NCBI RefSeq assembly: GCF_001438845.1
Contig: NZ_JQCL01000103.1
Location: 1 to 64,000 of the forward strand
Direction of reading: 5' to 3'
DNA from: Lactiplantibacillus xiangfangensis
Lineage (GTDB): Bacteria; Bacillota; Bacilli; Lactobacillales; Lactobacillaceae
Length of the DNA: 64,000 nt
Under the pieces are notes generated by a model. The model saw only the letters and a program-made list of their open reading frames with translations, searched no databases and was not told where the DNA came from. Numbering within the stretch: the first letter of the stretch is position 1; each line of letters opens with the position of its first letter. Shown here piece after piece: positions 52,411-62,449 of the stretch. Position numbers and translations under genes: made by a program.

Positions 52411-52472
52411 CCCCATACTTAGCTTTCGTGCCTAGAATGTCGCAACATTCTGGTTAGAAGCTAAGTATGGGG
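52411..52472. terminator. Bidirectional terminator between DUF1015-like and YfhO genes
   Basis: CCCCATACTTAGCT (52411-52424) with 52459-52472, and an inner hairpin AGAATGT/ACATTCT (52434-52440, 52445-52451). Long perfect outer stem between convergent genes. Confidence 0.88.
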
Positions 52473-52548
52473 ATTTTTAATTATTCAAACGTATCGTATT
52501 TATCAGAATTTCATTTGGAACTAACGATTGCTCCACAATTAACCAGCA

Positions 52549-55500
52549 TCAGCCGTCATGGCGGTCATTTCCCAATCCACGGTACCAGCACCAACCTTGC
52601 CAACCAGCAAGTCCTAATACGATGAGCCCGCAAATCACGTTCAACCAACGCCCTAGTGTCAATCCCGGCGTCTGATAGGTTAACTTGATCGTGTGGTGCC
52701 CCGAACTTAGCTGCGCCCCCACGAAGGCTAAGTTGACAATTTGCGTCTTAACGGGCTTGCCGTCAACTTGTAGCTGCCACCCAGTGGAATACGGAATCGA
52801 CGTCGTTAGGACACTGGCCTTCGTTGTCCGCGTCTTTCCCGTCACTTGGTTATTCGTCACCTTTAGGCCTTGCAACCCTTGTTGTTGAAGTCGGTGCGTT
52901 TGTTGCGCGTACGCCTTTCCAAATGGCACCGCAATTAACTTGGCGGACTTAAAGTGCATGCCGCGAATACTTGTAAAGTTCAACACGATCGTTTTCCGTG
53001 CCGAGTGGCTATTGCCAAGGTTAATCACCGCCTTAGTCCGCGGTTCGTAATCCGACATGTTTGTCGTTCCGAGCTGGTTAAAGCTGACCAAGTTATCCAC
53101 CGTCTGAGCATTTAGCGAATACCCGCTGGCACTCAGGTTACCCTTCAATCCGTCGCGAATATCGTCTAAATAGTCGACCTTCGTATACGGTCGGTCCGTA
53201 AAGACGTTGGTGTTTTGACTGGTCTTTAGCTCATTTTTAATGGATGACCGGTCATAGGTGATGCCATCTAGGACCAAGTACATTTCAGTATTCCGGTACC
53301 GTTTTGGGTGCTTAATGGTGAGCTGATAAGGAACCTGGTGCCCCTGCACATCACTAATCATCGACTTTAAGCCATTGGCGTTGGTTTCCGCGTTTTTCGC
53401 TAACCACTGTTGATTTTCTTGAATCAGATTCAGCAGTCGTTGACTAGGATTGGTCATCCCGGTTGCGGGTGTCAAACTAACCCGCTGTTTATCCGTCAAC
53501 GTGACCGTTTTGTCTGGTAATTTACTCAAAAGATTATTGGACGTTCCAGTACTGTGTTGATTTCGATAAATAATGACTTTATCCGTACTATCCAACACCG
53601 TCGTGTCGTCGGCCTGAACCGTATAGGCCACTTCCTGCCCGGTCTTTTTAGGCGCGACCGTTTTAACGCCGCTTGCGGAACCAGACGTCACGGCGCCTTG
53701 TAACAACGCTTGTTCTTTATCGACCGCACTCAGCTGGTTAAACTTCGTTGCGTTCAACCGTTGCGTTTGCGTGTAAGCCAGTGGTAACGCGTTAGTCGAC
53801 TTGAGCAGCACCGTCCCGGTATGGTTACTCAACCCGTAAATAAACTGGTCCGGATAAATTTTGGGGTCCCCGGCCTTCGTTTTCACGACTTGGTATCCCG
53901 CTGGTAACGATTGTCCTTTCAACTGGTCTTCCCTGGCAAACATGTACTGGACTCCAAGTAAGTTATTGAAAGTCGTCCGCCCGTTTAAAGTTCCAAGGGG
54001 CGAATTCATGGCGTATTCCGAATTGCCTAACGTCTGACTTAACTGGCCAACGTAGGAATTTTGCACGGAAAAATACGAGCCGACAGTGTGGGTGCCTAAG
54101 ACCATCGGCACGTCGCTTTCAGCGGAACGCATCGTGTAGTAGTTCGGCACGAGGGCCGTCCGGTAAAACTGCCCACTTTTTGGCAACCCGGTTTGCGCCC
54201 CATCAACGTAACCCTTCACCCACTTCATTGCGGTTCCCTGGCGAATCTGTTCCGTACTGTTGGAATTGGTATTCGTACTTAACCAGCCGAGTCCGTTGTT
54301 CGCCAAGTTCAGCGTGACCACCCCTAGTAGCAACACGTTAAACTGGCGGGAAGTCAGCTTCAGGCTGCGTTTTGCCAACAGCAGCCCGACTAACGCCAAT
54401 AAAATCAAGTAAGTCGCAATGTCGTGCTTACGAATATTGAGATAAAAGCCGTTGATGAGCCAAATTAAGATGAGCCAACCGAAACTAACGCCCGCGATCC
54501 ATTTCAAATCCCCCGCCGTTAATTCCGCTAAATGGTCAACTAGCACCATCGTGGCGTAAGCAAATACTAAGGTCGCCATCAATAACCACCGATTTGACGG
54601 TGTCGAAAAGACGTTGAAGACGGCGGCAAAACTCGGCATTAAGATACCAATCATCATGGCAATCAAAACCCAGTTTAAGACCCAGTACCGCTTAAAGTGG
54701 CGTAACGTATAAATCATGCCAATAAAGCTAATCCCACTCAGACCAAGCGTGATCCAATACTGCACGCTACCACCATTAGTTAACAACCGGTTAGGCAAGT
54801 TCACGTAGTAGTTGATTGGATAAGTCAGCAAGCCGTTGGCAAAGTTAAAGCTTGCCCGGGTGGCGTGCAACATGGCCAGTAAAGTTGGCACTAGGATAAT
54901 CCCGGCCATTCCAACACCAAGCAGCACCGCAACCGCTAAGCGCCAAAGGAGTTGTAAAAATGAACGCATCTTAGCGCCCTCGCGTTTCCGTGCCCAAAAT
55001 CGGACTAACGCGTAAATCAAACTTCCAAGGGCCAGCAAGTAGGCAAAGTAAAAGTTACTCATGATAACAACTGCCGTAATGATGCTTAGTGGCACCCAAC
55101 TGTGCCCACGTAGGACCCGTTCAATCGCCCAACAGAGCAATGGGAACCAAATCATCGGTAATAAGAAGAACGGGTGGTGCATCCCAACATAAAACGTGTA
55201 CGCCGTAAACGTGTAGGTTAAGCTCCCAATCAGCTGGCTAAACCGGCCAAATTTAAACTGGTGGCTAAAGGCTAAGAACGCCAGCCCGACAAAATAAAGG
55301 CGCAGTAAAATCAACGCCTGGTAACCCCACTCCAAGTGTGCACGCGGAATGAAGGCAACTAAGTAGTTAAACGGATCACCTACTACGTAGTAGGCAAACG
55401 TTGTCAGCTGGTCCGCACCTAAGCCGAGGTTCCAAGACCAGCTAAACAGGCCCTGACCCCCACCACGCAATATTTCTTGGAAGGTTAATAGGATTGGAAA

Positions 55501-55635
55501 GTGTTGCGCGATCCCATCGACTTCCCAAATGAGCGTGCGTCCCGCCAAAAACAGTCCGCTATAGCTGATTGCCGCAATGAGGACAAACATTAAACTATAC
55601 CAGACCGCTAACGGTATTTTACGTCCTTTAATCAA
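52549..55635 (-). CDS. YfhO family membrane protein
   Basis: 1028 residues with about 12 membrane helices in the first 470 and one near the C-terminus, and a large extracytoplasmic part from about 470 to 990. GLFLAGRTLIWEVDGIAQHFPILLTF and FSWSWNLGLGADQLTTFAYYVVGDPFN mark the YfhO family, GT-C-like glycosyltransferases that decorate lipoteichoic acid or similar polymers. Monocistronic, on the same strand as mutSL. Confidence 0.92.
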   Translation of the reverse strand: MIKGRKIPLAVWYSLMFVLIAAISYSGLFLAGRTLIWEVDGIAQHFPILLTFQEILRGGGQGLFSWSWNLGLGADQLTTFAYYVVGDPFNYLVAFIPRAHLEWGYQALILLRLYFVGLAFLAFSHQFKFGRFSQLIGSLTYTFTAYTFYVGMHHPFFLLPMIWFPLLCWAIERVLRGHSWVPLSIITAVVIMSNFYFAYLLALGSLIYALVRFWARKREGAKMRSFLQLLWRLAVAVLLGVGMAGIILVPTLLAMLHATRASFNFANGLLTYPINYYVNLPNRLLTNGGSVQYWITLGLSGISFIGMIYTLRHFKRYWVLNWVLIAMMIGILMPSFAAVFNVFSTPSNRWLLMATLVFAYATMVLVDHLAELTAGDLKWIAGVSFGWLILIWLINGFYLNIRKHDIATYLILLALVGLLLAKRSLKLTSRQFNVLLLGVVTLNLANNGLGWLSTNTNSNSTEQIRQGTAMKWVKGYVDGAQTGLPKSGQFYRTALVPNYYTMRSAESDVPMVLGTHTVGSYFSVQNSYVGQLSQTLGNSEYAMNSPLGTLNGRTTFNNLLGVQYMFAREDQLKGQSLPAGYQVVKTKAGDPKIYPDQFIYGLSNHTGTVLLKSTNALPLAYTQTQRLNATKFNQLSAVDKEQALLQGAVTSGSASGVKTVAPKKTGQEVAYTVQADDTTVLDSTDKVIIYRNQHSTGTSNNLLSKLPDKTVTLTDKQRVSLTPATGMTNPSQRLLNLIQENQQWLAKNAETNANGLKSMISDVQGHQVPYQLTIKHPKRYRNTEMYLVLDGITYDRSSIKNELKTSQNTNVFTDRPYTKVDYLDDIRDGLKGNLSASGYSLNAQTVDNLVSFNQLGTTNMSDYEPRTKAVINLGNSHSARKTIVLNFTSIRGMHFKSAKLIAVPFGKAYAQQTHRLQQQGLQGLKVTNNQVTGKTRTTKASVLTTSIPYSTGWQLQVDGKPVKTQIVNLAFVGAQLSSGHHTIKLTYQTPGLTLGRWLNVICGLIVLGLAGWQGWCWYRGLGNDRHDG

Positions 55636-55805
55636 AGATTTATTCCCCTTTTTCCTAAATTAATGCCAATTATGTAACCCCATATAAGACCTAACCTAAA
55701 ACAATGGTCTCATTTTACCATTAATCTCTAAAAAGTCCGTCCGCTTCACCGAAATCTTAATGAATTAGCAACTTAGGACACAAACCATCCATCCCAACTA
55801 AAAAA

Positions 55806-55837
55806 GTTCCCCACATCCAAAATTTCATGTGGAGAAC
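55806..55837 (-). terminator. Terminator of mutSL
   Basis: GTTCCCCACAT (55806-55816) with ATGTGGAGAAC (55827-55837), one mismatch, followed on the minus strand by TTTTTT. Confidence 0.88.
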
Positions 55838-55917
55838 GTTTTAACAATATCAAGTCAAAATCTTAACTCATAGTCATTAAATCAACACCGACCGGAATAG
55901 ATTAAGCGACTGATTTT

Positions 55918-57972
55918 TTAGCCATGAAGTGGTGATTCGTGGCTATCTTGAATCCTTTTGAACATCCGCTCCATGTCAGAATTAGTGAAATGAACCGTTA
56001 CCGGCCGCCCATGAGGACAATTAAACGGGTTCTCGCAAGTTGGGAGTTTTTTCAGCAATGCCCGCGCCTGCTGGTCATCCAAATGGTGGTTCGCCTTGAT
56101 GGCCCGCTTACACGACATCATGATGGCTGACTTTTCACGAAATTGCGCGACGGTCAAATGGCCATCTTGCAAACACCAATCAACCATTTCCTTAATCGTA
56201 TCCTCTTCTTGCCCCGCTTTAAACCAGGTCGGGTGCGAATGGACAATAAAGCTATTACCGCCAAACGGCTCGAGGTAAAGTCCCAGTTCCGCTAATAACG
56301 GCAACTTTTCCTTAATCTTTAAAACGTCACTGGTCGGATAATCTAAAATAATTGGTACTAGCAAGTTTTGTTGATCAGCGCTAACCTCACCAATGGCTTG
56401 CCGGTAATATTCGTAGTTAATCCGTTCCTGTGCGGCGTGTTGATCCAAGATATACATGCCATCATCAGACTCAGCCAACAAATAAGTGCCGTGCATCTGT
56501 CCCAAGTAACGTAACTGTGGAAACCGCTCAGCGTCGGGCGCTTCACTCGTTGCCGTTCTCGCCGGGTCAGCGACTTCCGACACGGCCGAAGCCGGCTGTC
56601 CAAATGGTAACGCCGGCGTTTCACTTTGATACTTTTGATCAAAATCTGTCACGGCACTTGTCTGTAACTCGTGTCGATCACTAATCATAATGGGCCGTGG
56701 CGCCGCACTGTTAGCGGATTCAGCAGCCAGACGTTCCGACGGCGTGTCTGTCGCTGGTGCCTGACTTACAGGCACACTACTAGTAGCTGGCTGAGCGGTA
56801 TCACTTGCCGGACTAGTCGCTGGTTCAGCGACCGCCACTAACGACGCCGCAAAGCTTTCCGCTGCTTGCGGACTCATACTGGCAACGTGGTACTGCGATG
56901 ACGCAGCGTTTAGATCCATCGCCAACTGGTCCGTGCTCAGTCGTTCCCGCCGGTGGCTCCCTAAATTGGTAAGGGCTGATGGAATCAAGTTCACATCCGC
57001 CAACCGCGCCGTAATTGTTGTGCTGATTAACTTAGCTAAGGCGGGCTCCTTGCTTAACCGGACTTCCTGCTTAGTGGGATGCACGTTAACATCCACTAGC
57101 AACGGGTCCATCCGTAAGTCAATAACGGCAATCGGATAACGCCCCACCATCAGTTTGGACCCGTAACCTTGAATAACCGCTTTAGTCAGTTGCTGGTTTT
57201 TGATGGCCCGTCCATTAATCAATATCGTAATGTATTGCCGACTGGAACGAGTCAAGGCGGGTAGCGCCACGTACCCTTTCAGTTGAAAATCATCGTCGTT
57301 TCCCGCGATTGCCACCATTTTCCGGGCATTCGCTACCCCGTAAATACCGGCAATCACCCGTTGTAAGTCACCACGTCCCGCCGTTTTTAATAATTCCTTG
57401 GAATTATGAACGAGCCGAAACGCTACTTTAGGGTAGCTCAGCGCTAGGCGGTTTACCACGTCAACAATGTTGGCTAGTTCTGTTTGGGGTGACTTCAAGT
57501 ATTTTAACCGTGCGGGTGTATTGAAAAACAAATCGGTGACGGTGATATCCGTCCCTTGACGCAGTGGCGCTGGCGCTTGGTGTAATAACTTGCCACCACG
57601 GTAGTGAATACTCGTCCCACTCGTGCCTGTACTGGTCGCCATAACGACGTCAGCAACTGACGCAATACTAGGTAATGCTTCACCACGAAAGCCTAGCGAA
57701 CGTACCTGAAACAAGTCTTTTCGTGAGGTGATTTTACTCGTGGCGTGCCGTTTAAAGGCCGTTAATACGTCTTCGTCAGCAATCCCGTCACCATCGTCAA
57801 TCACCCGAATGGACTGGACCCCGGATGCCAAGATAAGCACGTCAACTTGACTAGCGTGCGCATCCACCGCGTTTTCAACTAATTCTTTGACGACCGAGGC
57901 GGGCCGTTCCACAACTTCGCCCGCAGCGATTTGATCCGCTAACACGGTATCCAATTCATGAATTTTTCCCAT
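55918..57972 (-). CDS. mutL: DNA mismatch repair protein MutL
   Basis: 684 residues. GHKL ATPase: [44 protein letters not shown] long Ala/Ser/Thr/Pro linker (about 345-470) leads to the dimerisation domain with the endonuclease motif [12 protein letters not shown] and CPHGRP, so this is an endonuclease-type MutL, as expected where MutH is absent. ATG 57972 is preferred over ATG 57978. Confidence 0.97.
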   Translation of the reverse strand: MGKIHELDTVLADQIAAGEVVERPASVVKELVENAVDAHASQVDVLILASGVQSIRVIDDGDGIADEDVLTAFKRHATSKITSRKDLFQVRSLGFRGEALPSIASVADVVMATSTGTSGTSIHYRGGKLLHQAPAPLRQGTDITVTDLFFNTPARLKYLKSPQTELANIVDVVNRLALSYPKVAFRLVHNSKELLKTAGRGDLQRVIAGIYGVANARKMVAIAGNDDDFQLKGYVALPALTRSSRQYITILINGRAIKNQQLTKAVIQGYGSKLMVGRYPIAVIDLRMDPLLVDVNVHPTKQEVRLSKEPALAKLISTTITARLADVNLIPSALTNLGSHRRERLSTDQLAMDLNAASSQYHVASMSPQAAESFAASLVAVAEPATSPASDTAQPATSSVPVSQAPATDTPSERLAAESANSAAPRPIMISDRHELQTSAVTDFDQKYQSETPALPFGQPASAVSEVADPARTATSEAPDAERFPQLRYLGQMHGTYLLAESDDGMYILDQHAAQERINYEYYRQAIGEVSADQQNLLVPIILDYPTSDVLKIKEKLPLLAELGLYLEPFGGNSFIVHSHPTWFKAGQEEDTIKEMVDWCLQDGHLTVAQFREKSAIMMSCKRAIKANHHLDDQQARALLKKLPTCENPFNCPHGRPVTVHFTNSDMERMFKRIQDSHESPLHG

Positions 57973-57996
57973 AACCATCGGCCTTTCTATCTAAAT

Positions 57997-60657
57997 TTAT
58001 TTACTCAACTTCTGTTGCCACTTATAGAGTTGATTCATCACATCCATCGGTGTCATCGCCATCAGATTCAAGTTTTTCAATTGTTGTAAAACCTTTTCGT
58101 CCTTAGCATTCGTGACAGTCGGTTCACTGAATAATGAGAGCTGCTCATCCGCTTCAGCCACTTCTTCCGGCTGGGCTTCAGCGCTTGCACTAACTTCTGA
58201 TGCGACAGGGCTGACCTGCGTATCGGGTACGGGCGCCGCACTTGCCGCTAAGGAATCGGCCGTCGTGGACACCGCACTCGTCTGACTTTCGAGACTCGTT
58301 AAAATCGTATTCGCCCGTTTCAACAAAGCATCCGGCATCCCGGCCAACTTAGCCACGTGGACCCCGTACGACTTATCGGCAGCCCCCGGTTCAACTTTGT
58401 GTAAAAAGACTAACTCCCCGTTTTGTTCAGTGGCCCCAACGTGAACGTTGCGTAACCCTTTTAATTCTTGATCCAAAACCGTTAATTCATGATAATGGGT
58501 CGAAAATAACGTCTTTGCGTGGATATTGTTATGCACAAATTCAATAATTGCTTGTGCCAACGCCATCCCATCGTAGGTCGCGGTCCCCCGACCAATTTCG
58601 TCAAACAGGACCAAACTGTTAGCCGTCGCATGTTGCAAGGCGTTGTTGGCTTCCTGCATCTCGACCATGAACGTACTTTGGCCCGAGATTAAGTCATCCG
58701 TCGCACCAATGCGTGTAAAGATTTGGTCAAAAATTGGGAGTTGCGCTGACTTAGCTGGAACAAAACACCCAATCTGCGCCATGATGACCGTTAAAGCCAA
58801 CTGCCGCATGTAGGTACTCTTCCCGGACATGTTGGGTCCCGTAATCAGCAACACCGTTTCGTCCGGGGTCATCTTAACGTCGTTAGGGACGTAGCTCTGA
58901 TTCCCCATCACCTTTTCAACGACTGGGTGACGGCCCTCTTCGATTTTCAAGTCGTGTGACTTGGTTAAGGTTGGCCGGACAAAGTGATAATCCTCACTGA
59001 CAACGGCGAAACTTTGTAAAACATCAATCGCCGCGACCGCCTTAGCTAACGTTTGAAGCCGCTTAATGGCACCCTTAACGGTTTCGCGCACCTTCGTGAA
59101 GAGTTGGTACTCTAACTGAGTAGAATGGCTCTCAGCCTCTAATATCAAGGCCTCGTGTTCCTTCAATTCAGGTGTGCTAAACCGTTCCGCGTTGGTCAAC
59201 GTCTGTTTCCGTTCATAACGATCACTTGGGAGCTGTGCCAAGTTCGCTTTGGTGACTTCGATGTAATACCCAAAAACACGGTTAAATCCGATTTTTAAGT
59301 TCTTGATCCCGGTCACTTGGCGTTCCTTAGCTTCTAATTCCGCAATCCACTTTTTTCCATTATTCATGGCATCGCGATACTTGTCTAATTGCGGATCATA
59401 GCCATCCTTGATGACTCCGCCATCCGTAACTGACAACGGCGCTTCTTCCACGATAGCTTGATCAATCAGGTCGGCCACGTCTTCAACGGGGTCCAGTTGG
59501 CTCACTTCCGCGTCAAAAACTTTTGCATCCAACTCTGATAAGATATAGCGAATCTTTGGAACCTGTCGTAACGACGTTTTTAATTGGATCAAGTCCCGAC
59601 CATTCACGCTGCCAAAAGCAACTCGGCCTGCGAGGCGTTCCAAGTCGTAAACCTTCACTAATTCTTCCTGCAAATTATTGCGTTCAAAATAGTGGTCTAA
59701 CAGTGCGGCCACCTTGTTTTGACGCGTTTCAATGTCCTTCTTCACAATCAACGGGCGGTCCAACCACTGTTTGAGTAGTCGGCCCCCCATTGCCGTCTTA
59801 GTTTCGTCGAGTAACCACAGTAACGTCCCCTGTTTCTTACCCGTCCGAATCGACTTCATTAACTCCAAGTTATATTTAGAGTTGTGATCCAACTTCAAAA
59901 AATACGACGGTTCATAAGCGACCGCTTTTTGTAAGTGGGCCAGACTCCGCTTCTGTGTCACTGTGATGTACATTAATAGGTGCTCAACGACCTGCTTTTC
60001 AAGATCAACCGTCAAATCCTGCGTCAGGTAACTCAGCGCCGATTGTGGCGTGACTTGGTTCTGTTCAGAAATCAAGATGCCAAGCGTCTTGATCTGCTTG
60101 CGCAAGTCACCGGATACCGAATCATCAACGACGATTTCCTTCGTTTGTAAGCTGGTCAGTTCGTTAATTAACGCATCGTCAGTCGTCAGTAAACTCGTCT
60201 TCAATTCACCGGTCGATAGGTCGGCGTACGCAAAGCCCATTTGCTGGCCCACTTGAATCAAGGCCGTCAAATAGTTATTCGACTTTGCCTGTTCAGCGCC
60301 ACGTTCTAGCGTGGTCCCGGGCGTCACCAATTGGATGACTTCGCGTTTAACCATGCCCTTAGCAAGCTTAGGATCTTCCATTTGCTCACAGATAGCGACT
60401 TTGTAGCCCTTATCAACTAAAATATCGATATAATTTTGAACGGCACGGTGTGGCACGCCGCACATTGGAATTGGATTGGCCGCCGAATGGTTCCGCGTCG
60501 TTAAGGTCAACTCAAGTAACTGAGCCCCTTTAATGGCGTCATCAAAAAACATCTCGTAAAAGTCACCGAGTCGATAAAACAAAAACGCATCGGGATATTG
60601 ATCTTTCACGGCAAAATATTGACGCATCATTGGGGTATCTTTAGTTTTCTGTGGCAC
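57997..60657 (-). CDS. mutS: DNA mismatch recognition protein MutS
   Basis: 886 residues. Mismatch-reading [11 protein letters not shown] near residue 32, connector and lever domains, Walker [16 protein letters not shown], then [16 protein letters not shown] and STHYHEL; a variable Ala/Ser/Glu-rich stretch near 800-845 precedes the C-terminal helix. Scans DNA for mispairs and recruits MutL. Operon with mutL, 18 bases apart. Confidence 0.98.
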   Translation of the reverse strand: MPQKTKDTPMMRQYFAVKDQYPDAFLFYRLGDFYEMFFDDAIKGAQLLELTLTTRNHSAANPIPMCGVPHRAVQNYIDILVDKGYKVAICEQMEDPKLAKGMVKREVIQLVTPGTTLERGAEQAKSNNYLTALIQVGQQMGFAYADLSTGELKTSLLTTDDALINELTSLQTKEIVVDDSVSGDLRKQIKTLGILISEQNQVTPQSALSYLTQDLTVDLEKQVVEHLLMYITVTQKRSLAHLQKAVAYEPSYFLKLDHNSKYNLELMKSIRTGKKQGTLLWLLDETKTAMGGRLLKQWLDRPLIVKKDIETRQNKVAALLDHYFERNNLQEELVKVYDLERLAGRVAFGSVNGRDLIQLKTSLRQVPKIRYILSELDAKVFDAEVSQLDPVEDVADLIDQAIVEEAPLSVTDGGVIKDGYDPQLDKYRDAMNNGKKWIAELEAKERQVTGIKNLKIGFNRVFGYYIEVTKANLAQLPSDRYERKQTLTNAERFSTPELKEHEALILEAESHSTQLEYQLFTKVRETVKGAIKRLQTLAKAVAAIDVLQSFAVVSEDYHFVRPTLTKSHDLKIEEGRHPVVEKVMGNQSYVPNDVKMTPDETVLLITGPNMSGKSTYMRQLALTVIMAQIGCFVPAKSAQLPIFDQIFTRIGATDDLISGQSTFMVEMQEANNALQHATANSLVLFDEIGRGTATYDGMALAQAIIEFVHNNIHAKTLFSTHYHELTVLDQELKGLRNVHVGATEQNGELVFLHKVEPGAADKSYGVHVAKLAGMPDALLKRANTILTSLESQTSAVSTTADSLAASAAPVPDTQVSPVASEVSASAEAQPEEVAEADEQLSLFSEPTVTNAKDEKVLQQLKNLNLMAMTPMDVMNQLYKWQQKLSK

Positions 60658-60685
60658 GAATCGTTCCTACTTTCTATTTCTAACT

Positions 60686-61492
60686 TTAATCATCAAAATA
60701 CGGGTGATCTGGATTAATCAAGACCCGTTGAATTTTCTTTGCGTGACCGTTCTTTTCATCCAGGTCAATCACACAACCGGATAAAACGGCCGGACTGTCT
60801 TCTTGGACGTTAAACCGGGTCGGCATTTGTTCCAAGAACCGTTGGATGACATTTTCACGCGTCATCCCCAAGATGCCATTATAAGGGCCCGTAAAGCCGA
60901 CGTCACTTAAAAAGGCCGTCCCTTCTGGTAAGACCCGCTCGTCACTAGTTTGAACGTGGGTATGCGTCCCAATCACCGCACTAACCTGGCCGTCTAAATA
61001 CCACGCCATGGCTTCCTTTTCACTAGTCGTTTCGGCATGGAAATCAACGAAAATGTTCGGCGTCGTCTCCCGCAGTTCTTCAACGAGCGGTTGAACCGTC
61101 GTGAACGGATCCGCTAAGTTTTGACCCATAAAGACGTTACCTTGCAAATTGATCACGGCTAATTTCGCCGTATTGACGTTAACGATCGTGTAGCCCTTAC
61201 CCGGCGTCGTCGCAATTGGAAAGTTGAGTGGGCGCACCAACTTCTTGGCATCCCCAATGAAATCAAAAATTTCATTGTTATCCCAAGTATGGTTTCCCAT
61301 CGTAATCACATCCGCTCCGGCACTCAAAAAATCTTTGTAGACTTGTTGACTAATTCCGCGACCACGAGTGGCATTTTCACCATTTACAATCGTCACTTGC
61401 GGTTTGTAACGCCGCTTTAACTTTGGTAAGTACGTGGCAATCGCGTCCTGCCCAACTTGACCCATGACATCGCCGACAAATAAAATTCGCAT
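60686..61492 (-). CDS. ymdB: YmdB-type metallophosphoesterase (TIGR00282)
   Basis: 268 residues. FVGDVMGQVGQDAIATYLP at residues 4-22, NGENATRGRG, MGNHTWDNNEI, FHAETTSEKEAMAWYLDG and GTHTHVQTSDERVLP bind two metals. A 2',3'-cyclic nucleotide phosphodiesterase in Bacillus, where it influences biofilm and motility. Between mutS and the XRE gene; near rny as in Bacillus. Confidence 0.96.
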   Translation of the reverse strand: MRILFVGDVMGQVGQDAIATYLPKLKRRYKPQVTIVNGENATRGRGISQQVYKDFLSAGADVITMGNHTWDNNEIFDFIGDAKKLVRPLNFPIATTPGKGYTIVNVNTAKLAVINLQGNVFMGQNLADPFTTVQPLVEELRETTPNIFVDFHAETTSEKEAMAWYLDGQVSAVIGTHTHVQTSDERVLPEGTAFLSDVGFTGPYNGILGMTRENVIQRFLEQMPTRFNVQEDSPAVLSGCVIDLDEKNGHAKKIQRVLINPDHPYFDD

Positions 61493-61594
61493 ATGTTCTC
61501 CCTTGTTTTAACGTTATATTCACCATTTTAGCATTAATCGGTTAGAAAAGTGGGGCGACATTTTCCAACAATCACTTTAATCACGCTGAATAAA

Positions 61595-61634
61595 AAATGC
61601 TGTCTGGATTGGTCATCGCCACCCAGCAGCATTT
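61595..61634 (-). terminator. Terminator of the XRE-family gene
   Basis: AAATGCTGTCTGG (61595-61607) with CCCAGCAGCATTT (61622-61634), one mismatch, then T-run on the minus strand. Confidence 0.85.
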
Positions 61635-61648
61635 CATTTAGTTTCTCA

Positions 61649-62251
61649 TCATTTTTCAGTCCGGGTAATTCCCCATACCGTCAATCCCGCCACGCCGACG
61701 ACAATTAAGGACCCCGCAGCCCACCTAAAAACTGGTTTTAAAGTGCTAACTAACCCGATTCCGAGGATAAAACCAAATAGCAACGCCCCGTACAGGTTAA
61801 ACCAACGATGCCGTTCACGAAAGAGTGGCCGGTTATCCAGCCCTAAGTAGCGATTAAATTTGATTAAGTAATTGAGCGCCAATAACCCGACCAGAAAAAT
61901 GAAGCTAACCACTGGATTCATTAAATGCAACTTAGGCACTAAAAAGTTAACCGCGACTAATCCGATATAGCCTATCGCAAGCGCCCGTAGCGCTAACTGG
62001 ACGGGCCGAATTTGCTGCCGAACATCTTGACGCCTTAAGTAGTCCGTCATCCCACTGTCTTCTCGTAACAACGTATCTAGCGACAACTCATAAAAATCAC
62101 TCAACCGTAATAAGCTATCAATATCTGGATAACTATTCTCAGTTTCCCAACTAGAAATTGTTTGGCGGGAAACGTGTAGTTGTTCCGCGACGGCTTTTTG
62201 CGTCAAATGTTTCGCCAGCCGCGCCTGTTTTAATCGCTCACCGAACCGCAT
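61649..62251 (-). CDS. XRE-family transcription regulator with membrane domain
   Basis: 200 residues. N-terminal helix-turn-helix RLKQARLAKHLTQKAVAEQLHVSRQTISSWETENSYPDIDSLLRLSDFY (residues 6-54), then three to four membrane helices (near 90-108, 113-131, 152-170, 176-195). DNA-binding proteins of this kind sense membrane conditions or a cognate membrane partner. ATG at 62251 follows GAGAGGG. Between rny and ymdB with its own terminator; an extra gene in this otherwise conserved order. Confidence 0.88.
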   Translation of the reverse strand: MRFGERLKQARLAKHLTQKAVAEQLHVSRQTISSWETENSYPDIDSLLRLSDFYELSLDTLLREDSGMTDYLRRQDVRQQIRPVQLALRALAIGYIGLVAVNFLVPKLHLMNPVVSFIFLVGLLALNYLIKFNRYLGLDNRPLFRERHRWFNLYGALLFGFILGIGLVSTLKPVFRWAAGSLIVVGVAGLTVWGITRTEK

Positions 62252-62414
62252 CGCTATCACCCTCTCTTTGAATACTATGATTATAAGACGGTGACTCTCC
62301 TAAACCTAGCTTAGAATCTTGGCACGTTGACTTAACGGTGTTTCACGGCACTGATCACGTTGGTTAGTTAGTCTTTATTCCACTAAATCATCAGCAATTT
62401 AATGATCACAAAAA

Positions 62415-62440
62415 AAGCCCGAGACCCAGGTCTCAGACTT
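62415..62440 (-). terminator. Terminator of rny
   Basis: AAGTCTGAGACC-TG-GGTCTCGGGCTT on the minus strand followed by TTTTTT. Confidence 0.92.
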
Positions 62441-62449
62441 GTTTTCTGT

